64,000 bases of DNA from Opitutales bacterium (GTDB taxonomy: Bacteria > Verrucomicrobiota > Verrucomicrobiia > Opitutales > UBA2987), in the NCBI GenBank assembly GCA_021772515.1, contig JAJFLU010000022.1:62001-126000 (forward strand). The letters run 5' to 3'. Positions 61,053-64,000 of the stretch are shown piece after piece. Both the position numbers and the translations under genes were made by a program. How positions within the stretch are numbered: the stretch's first letter is position 1; each line of letters opens with the position of its first letter. Under the pieces are notes generated by a model. That model was not told the DNA's origin. It did not search any database and saw nothing but the letters and a program-made list of their open reading frames with translations.

Positions 61053-62383
61053 TCACTGTCGCTTTCAGCTTGCGTCAATTCTTCGGCTTGGGCTCGGCTT
61101 GCGATACGCTCCACGGGTTGCGGGGTAGGAATTTCTTTTGCATCGCCGGGAGTGAATTCATTCAATTTGCGAGCGGTCACCAGCAGGCGAGTCTCGGTCG
61201 ATCTTACTGCTTTGTTAAAAATTTCTACCGATTTATCAAGATGTTTTCCCAAGTCGGAAAAATGCCCGGCCAGCACACCGATGCGCTCATAAAGCTCCCG
61301 GCCCAGATCGCTCACTTTTTTGGCGTGTTCGGCCACTTTTTCCTGCTGCCAACCGTAGGCTACGGCCTTAAGCAAGGCGATCAAAGTAGTGGGGGTGGCA
61401 GGGATCACTTTTTCCTTCGCTCCAAACTCGATCAAACCGGGATCCTGTTCCAGAGCAGCACTGAAAAAGGCCTCACCGGGTAGAAAAAGCACCACGAATT
61501 CCGGTGTGGGTTCAAATTGCTTCCAATAACTCTTGGCCCCCAGTTGCGTGATATGGTTTCGCACATGGCGGGCATGGGTCTTCAGGTGGGCTTTTCGTTC
61601 ATCGGGGTCATCGGTTTTGAGGGCGTCCAAATAGGCGATAAGGGGAGTCTTGGCATCCACTACGATTTGACGCCCGTTGGGCAGGCGGACAATTAAATCG
61701 GGCCGCTGGCGGGTGCCCTCTCCGGTGTTGGCGGATTCCTGCTGCACGAAATCGCAATGGTCCACCATACCGGCAAACTCCACCACTCGTTCCAGTTGCA
61801 CCTCACCCCATTGACCGCGCACATTGGGCGTCCGCAGGGCTTGCACCAAGTTTGAGGTTTCCTCCTTCAAGCTGGTCTGGGTTTTGAGCAGATTTTCCAC
61901 CTGAGCGGTCAATCCAGAGTAAGCGCCCGCACGGGTTTTTTCCATCTCCTGAATCTTCTCATCGACCTTTTCCAGAGACTCCCGCATCGGTTTAACCAGA
62001 TCTTCGACCGCCTTCTCGCGCTGTTTTAGGTCGCCCTTGGCTCTCTCCTGAAATTTTCCCAGATTCTCCTTGGCCAAATCGAGAAAAGCGCGGTTGTTGC
62101 CCTGCAATGCTTCCGCCGAGAGCGATTTGAAAGCCTCGGTCAACTTTTCCCGGGCCTCATCCAGGAGGGCGAGTTTTTCCACCGCAGCCTTTTTCTCCAC
62201 CTCGGCACCCGCCTTGAAGTTTTCCAATTCCCGAACCTCCTTGCGCAGCTCATCAACTTCTTGTTCGGATTTATTCAGGCTATCTTTCAACTGCCCCAAG
62301 CGGCCCCGACCGAGCCACAAAGCAAGACCAATTCCGGCCCCAAGACCGACCAGGAAAATTAGAATAGGATAGAGGGCTTCCAT
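61049..62383 (-). CDS. rmuC: DNA recombination protein RmuC
   Basis: 444 residues. An N-terminal TM segment (4-24, LYPILIFLVGLGAGIGLALW) is followed by a long coiled coil (25-180). The conserved RmuC core is visible: NVRGQWGEVQLERVVEFAGM, DLIVRLPNGRQIVVDAKTPL, VVLFLPGEAFFSAALEQDPG and LLKAVAYGWQQEKVAEHAKK. RmuC limits inversions at short inverted repeats in E. coli and has a PD-(D/E)xK-like fold (DAKTPL). The ATG at 62383 is the start. Its stop overlaps the smr start. Confidence 0.93.
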   Translation of the reverse strand: MEALYPILIFLVGLGAGIGLALWLGRGRLGQLKDSLNKSEQEVDELRKEVRELENFKAGAEVEKKAAVEKLALLDEAREKLTEAFKSLSAEALQGNNRAFLDLAKENLGKFQERAKGDLKQREKAVEDLVKPMRESLEKVDEKIQEMEKTRAGAYSGLTAQVENLLKTQTSLKEETSNLVQALRTPNVRGQWGEVQLERVVEFAGMVDHCDFVQQESANTGEGTRQRPDLIVRLPNGRQIVVDAKTPLIAYLDALKTDDPDERKAHLKTHARHVRNHITQLGAKSYWKQFEPTPEFVVLFLPGEAFFSAALEQDPGLIEFGAKEKVIPATPTTLIALLKAVAYGWQQEKVAEHAKKVSDLGRELYERIGVLAGHFSDLGKHLDKSVEIFNKAVRSTETRLLVTARKLNEFTPGDAKEIPTPQPVERIASRAQAEELTQAESDSE

Positions 62384-62492
62384 GATTATTTATTAACTAT
62401 ATCCGACCTGGACAGAACTTTTCTAGCACTTCACCCAAGAGTGGACAGCTAAAAAAACCCTTTCCTTATTGCCGGTTCTTTGATTAACCATT

Positions 62493-63413
62493 TTGAGCGA
62501 ACCAATTGTCGAGGCAAATCAAGGCGGTCCAGACTATAAATTTCAATTTTTGAAACAATCACTACCAATTGGATTACTGGCATTGATGAGACCCCGCCAG
62601 TGGGTGAAAAATGGCTTTGTCCTTGCCCCGCTGACTTTCTCGAGTGAGTTGTTTTTTGTCCCGGATGCGGTGGTCAAGGCGTTGGGGGCCGTGCTGCTTT
62701 TCTCTGTGGCATCCTCATGCGCCTATATCATCAATGACATCCGTGACATCGAGCGGGATCGCCGGCATCCGGTGAAGTCGCGAAAACGGCCATTGGCCTC
62801 GGGAGTGGTCAGCATTCCTCAAGCCCTGGCGCTCCTCGGTGCGCTGTTGGTTATTCTTATTATCGGGATTTTGCAGCTAACTCCGGTGGGCCCGATCCTC
62901 TTTGGTTACCTGATGCTCAATTTAGCCTACTCATTTTTTCTCAAGTACCAGCCCGTCATTGATATCTTTGTCATCGCGATTTGCTTCGTTTTACGAGTCT
63001 ATGCAGGGGCCATGGCGATTTCGGTGGATGTTTCATTGTGGATGTTTGTGACGACTCTTTGCTTGGGACTTTATCTGGCGGCGATCAAGCGTCGACAGGA
63101 GTTGGCCCATAGCGGCTCCGACGGGCGTAAGGTGCTGGAACATTATACCGTTTCTCTGGTGGAGCGCTATGCCGAAATGTCGGCCACGGGAGCTTTGGTA
63201 TTTTATAGCTTGTTCGTAATTTCGGAAAAACCGGAGCTGGTCATCACCATTCCCTTCGTTCTTTACGGGTTATTTCGATACTGGTTTGTGGTGGAATCCC
63301 TCGATGGAGGAGAATCGCCCACCGATTCATTGCTCCAAGATTGGCAATTGGGCCTGACCGTGCTGCTGTGGGTCGGAGCCTGTCTTGCAATCATGTGGCC
63401 TGCGGGGATTTGA
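62493..63413 (+). CDS. UbiA-family prenyltransferase, DPPR synthase-like
   Basis: 306 residues from a TTG at 62493; a later ATG at 62586 (MRPRQWVKN) is an alternative. About eight or nine TM helices. The aspartate-rich motif is YIINDIRDIERDRRHP (NDIRDxxxD), followed by KSRKRPLASGVVS, typical of decaprenyl-phosphate phosphoribosyltransferase, which joins phosphoribosyl pyrophosphate to polyprenyl phosphate. The second motif reads DIFVIAICFVLRVYAGA. A DprE1-like oxidase lies two genes downstream. This favours polyprenyl-phosphoryl ribose over ubiquinone or heme prenylation. Confidence 0.8.
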   Translation: MSEPIVEANQGGPDYKFQFLKQSLPIGLLALMRPRQWVKNGFVLAPLTFSSELFFVPDAVVKALGAVLLFSVASSCAYIINDIRDIERDRRHPVKSRKRPLASGVVSIPQALALLGALLVILIIGILQLTPVGPILFGYLMLNLAYSFFLKYQPVIDIFVIAICFVLRVYAGAMAISVDVSLWMFVTTLCLGLYLAAIKRRQELAHSGSDGRKVLEHYTVSLVERYAEMSATGALVFYSLFVISEKPELVITIPFVLYGLFRYWFVVESLDGGESPTDSLLQDWQLGLTVLLWVGACLAIMWPAGI

Positions 63414-63418
63414 TAACA

Positions 63419-63829
63419 ATGGATTTCACCTATGCGCTAACGCCTTTTCTCGCCTGGTTCCTGGCTGGCGGCATCAAGTTTGCCATCAACAGTATCAAGG
63501 CGCGTAAGCTGGCCTTCGACCAAATGGGTTATGGGGGTTTGCCCAGCACCCATAGCGCAGTTGTCACCAGCATGGCGGCTTTAATCGCTCTACGGGAGGG
63601 GATTGACAACGCGATGTTTGGCCTGGCGGTGACACTTGCCTTTATCGTAATTCTGGATGCCACCGGCCTTCGCGCCAAAGTAGGCAAACAGGCGGCTGCG
63701 ATCAATCAACTGTCCGAAGAGCGAAAGGACGTGGTTCCCAAACAACGCGAGAAAATGGGCCATTCATGGGTCGAGATATTGGCGGGAACAGGCGTCGGAG
63801 TATTCACTGCCTGGATGATTGCCGGTTAA
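63419..63829 (+). CDS. DUF212 divergent PAP2-family membrane protein
   Basis: 136 residues from the ATG at 63419 (MDFTYALTPFLAWFLAGG), just five bases after the UbiA gene. The DUF212 hallmarks are MGYGGLPSTHSAVVTSMAAL (with the GLPSTHSA phosphatase-like site), FIVILDATGLRAKVGKQAAA and the GHSWVEILAGTGVGV end. It is related to PAP2-like lipid phosphatases. In this position it may remove the 5-phosphate from polyprenyl-phosphoryl-5-phosphoribose, the step between DPPR synthase and DprE1; this is inferred from context. Its TAA overlaps the stop of the opposite gene by two bases. Confidence 0.8.
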   Translation: MDFTYALTPFLAWFLAGGIKFAINSIKARKLAFDQMGYGGLPSTHSAVVTSMAALIALREGIDNAMFGLAVTLAFIVILDATGLRAKVGKQAAAINQLSEERKDVVPKQREKMGHSWVEILAGTGVGVFTAWMIAG

Positions 63830-64000
63830 TGCCCCGGAACGACCCGGCGGATAAAACTCGATGAAAAAGCGGGATCGATAAACTTCTCGAACGCATTCCA
63901 TCGAGGGTAAAAATTCAGGAAGTCTTTCGCCTCCATGCAGGCATCCTTGGCCGGGTAGAGCCTCCCTTTGCTTTCCCTGACAATGGCATCCAGGTTTTGA
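63826..64000 (-). CDS. DprE1-like FAD oxidase, C-terminal fragment
   Basis: The last 57 codons of a minus-strand gene enter from the right edge, stop TAA at 63826-63828. The peptide includes GRLYPAKDACMEAKDFLNFY and PRWNAFEKFIDPAFSSSFIR and ends RRVVPGH. It matches the C-terminus of FAD-linked oxidases of the DprE1 type, whose ends read GRLYPAKDxRMxxxxFxxFYP. DprE1 oxidises decaprenyl-phosphoryl ribose at C2. The rest lies outside the window. The start, FAD domain and the usual partner DprE2 cannot be checked. Confidence 0.75.
   Translation of the reverse strand, partial: QNLDAIVRESKGRLYPAKDACMEAKDFLNFYPRWNAFEKFIDPAFSSSFIRRVVPGH

Overview
The window looks like chromosomal DNA from a Gram-negative bacterium, most likely a member of the Verrucomicrobiota (Opitutia/Puniceicoccales-like). 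The evidence is lipid A and inner-core LPS genes, outer-membrane beta-barrels, a PEP-CTERM protein, secreted proteins with cohesin, dockerin and thrombospondin type 3 repeats, a C-terminal domain often seen in verrucomicrobial secreted proteins, and dispersed purine-rich intergenic repeats. The phylum call is an inference from style and gene content, because no rRNA lies in the window. I see no phage, transposase, CRISPR array or origin.

Layout. 1-1.4 kb: the 5' end of a TonB-dependent receptor behind a Fur-like box, tRNA-Arg(CCG) and a YceI-like protein. 1.5-6 kb: a membrane methyltransferase-like protein, a UbiE-type methyltransferase, an OmpR/histidine kinase pair and another methyltransferase. 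6-7.9 kb: LPS core genes (WaaP-like kinase, heptosyltransferase). 8-9.1 kb: alanine dehydrogenase. 9.1-15.9 kb: a four-gene envelope module (RND/MMPL pump, YCF48-like propeller, DUF1329, DUF1302). 16.1-23.3 kb: a homodimeric-type 2-oxoacid dehydrogenase E1, methylcitrate cycle genes prpBCD and a DAHP synthase. 23.4-27.2 kb: a three-gene surface operon with a dockerin protein, a glycine-rich protein and a two-cohesin protein. 27.4-29 kb: a serine beta-lactamase-like hydrolase. 29.2-34.4 kb: an LPS/lipid A operon (HAD, FkbM methyltransferase, MsbA-like ABC exporter, and a fused LpxL-type acyltransferase/heptosyltransferase). 34.7-40.5 kb: a cupin protein coupled to a threonine-dehydrogenase-like SDR, a PEP-CTERM protein and a subtilase whose signal peptide is out of frame. 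40.8-49.1 kb: L27/L21, a methyltransferase, a coiled-coil protein, an unusual class III cyclase, a small membrane protein, a DUF481 porin-like protein and TypA. 49.2-55.5 kb: a minus-strand cluster of aldehyde dehydrogenase, acetolactate synthase-like, DoxX, FMN glutamate synthase-like and class V aminotransferase genes. 55.7-62.4 kb: HrpB, a two-domain secreted hydrolase, Hsp20, DUF1697, Smr and RmuC. 62.5-64 kb: a UbiA-type phosphoribosyltransferase, a DUF212 protein and the 3' end of a DprE1-like oxidase.

How it fits together. Two LPS blocks supply acylation, heptose addition, core phosphorylation and export. The E1 enzyme next to prpBCD suggests a route from 2-oxobutyrate to propionyl-CoA and on to pyruvate plus succinate. 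The right edge resembles the polyprenyl-phosphoryl-ribose/arabinose pathway. The most novel-looking item is the compact cohesin/dockerin operon, which has no carbohydrase next to it and could encode a small self-assembling surface complex. Also worth attention are the acyltransferase-heptosyltransferase fusion, the hydrolase joined to a SAM-hydrolase-like C-terminal domain, the frameshifted protease signal peptide and several families of intergenic repeats.

Many start codons are uncertain. Shine-Dalgarno signals are weak at many genes, and several reading frames open with TTG or GTG.
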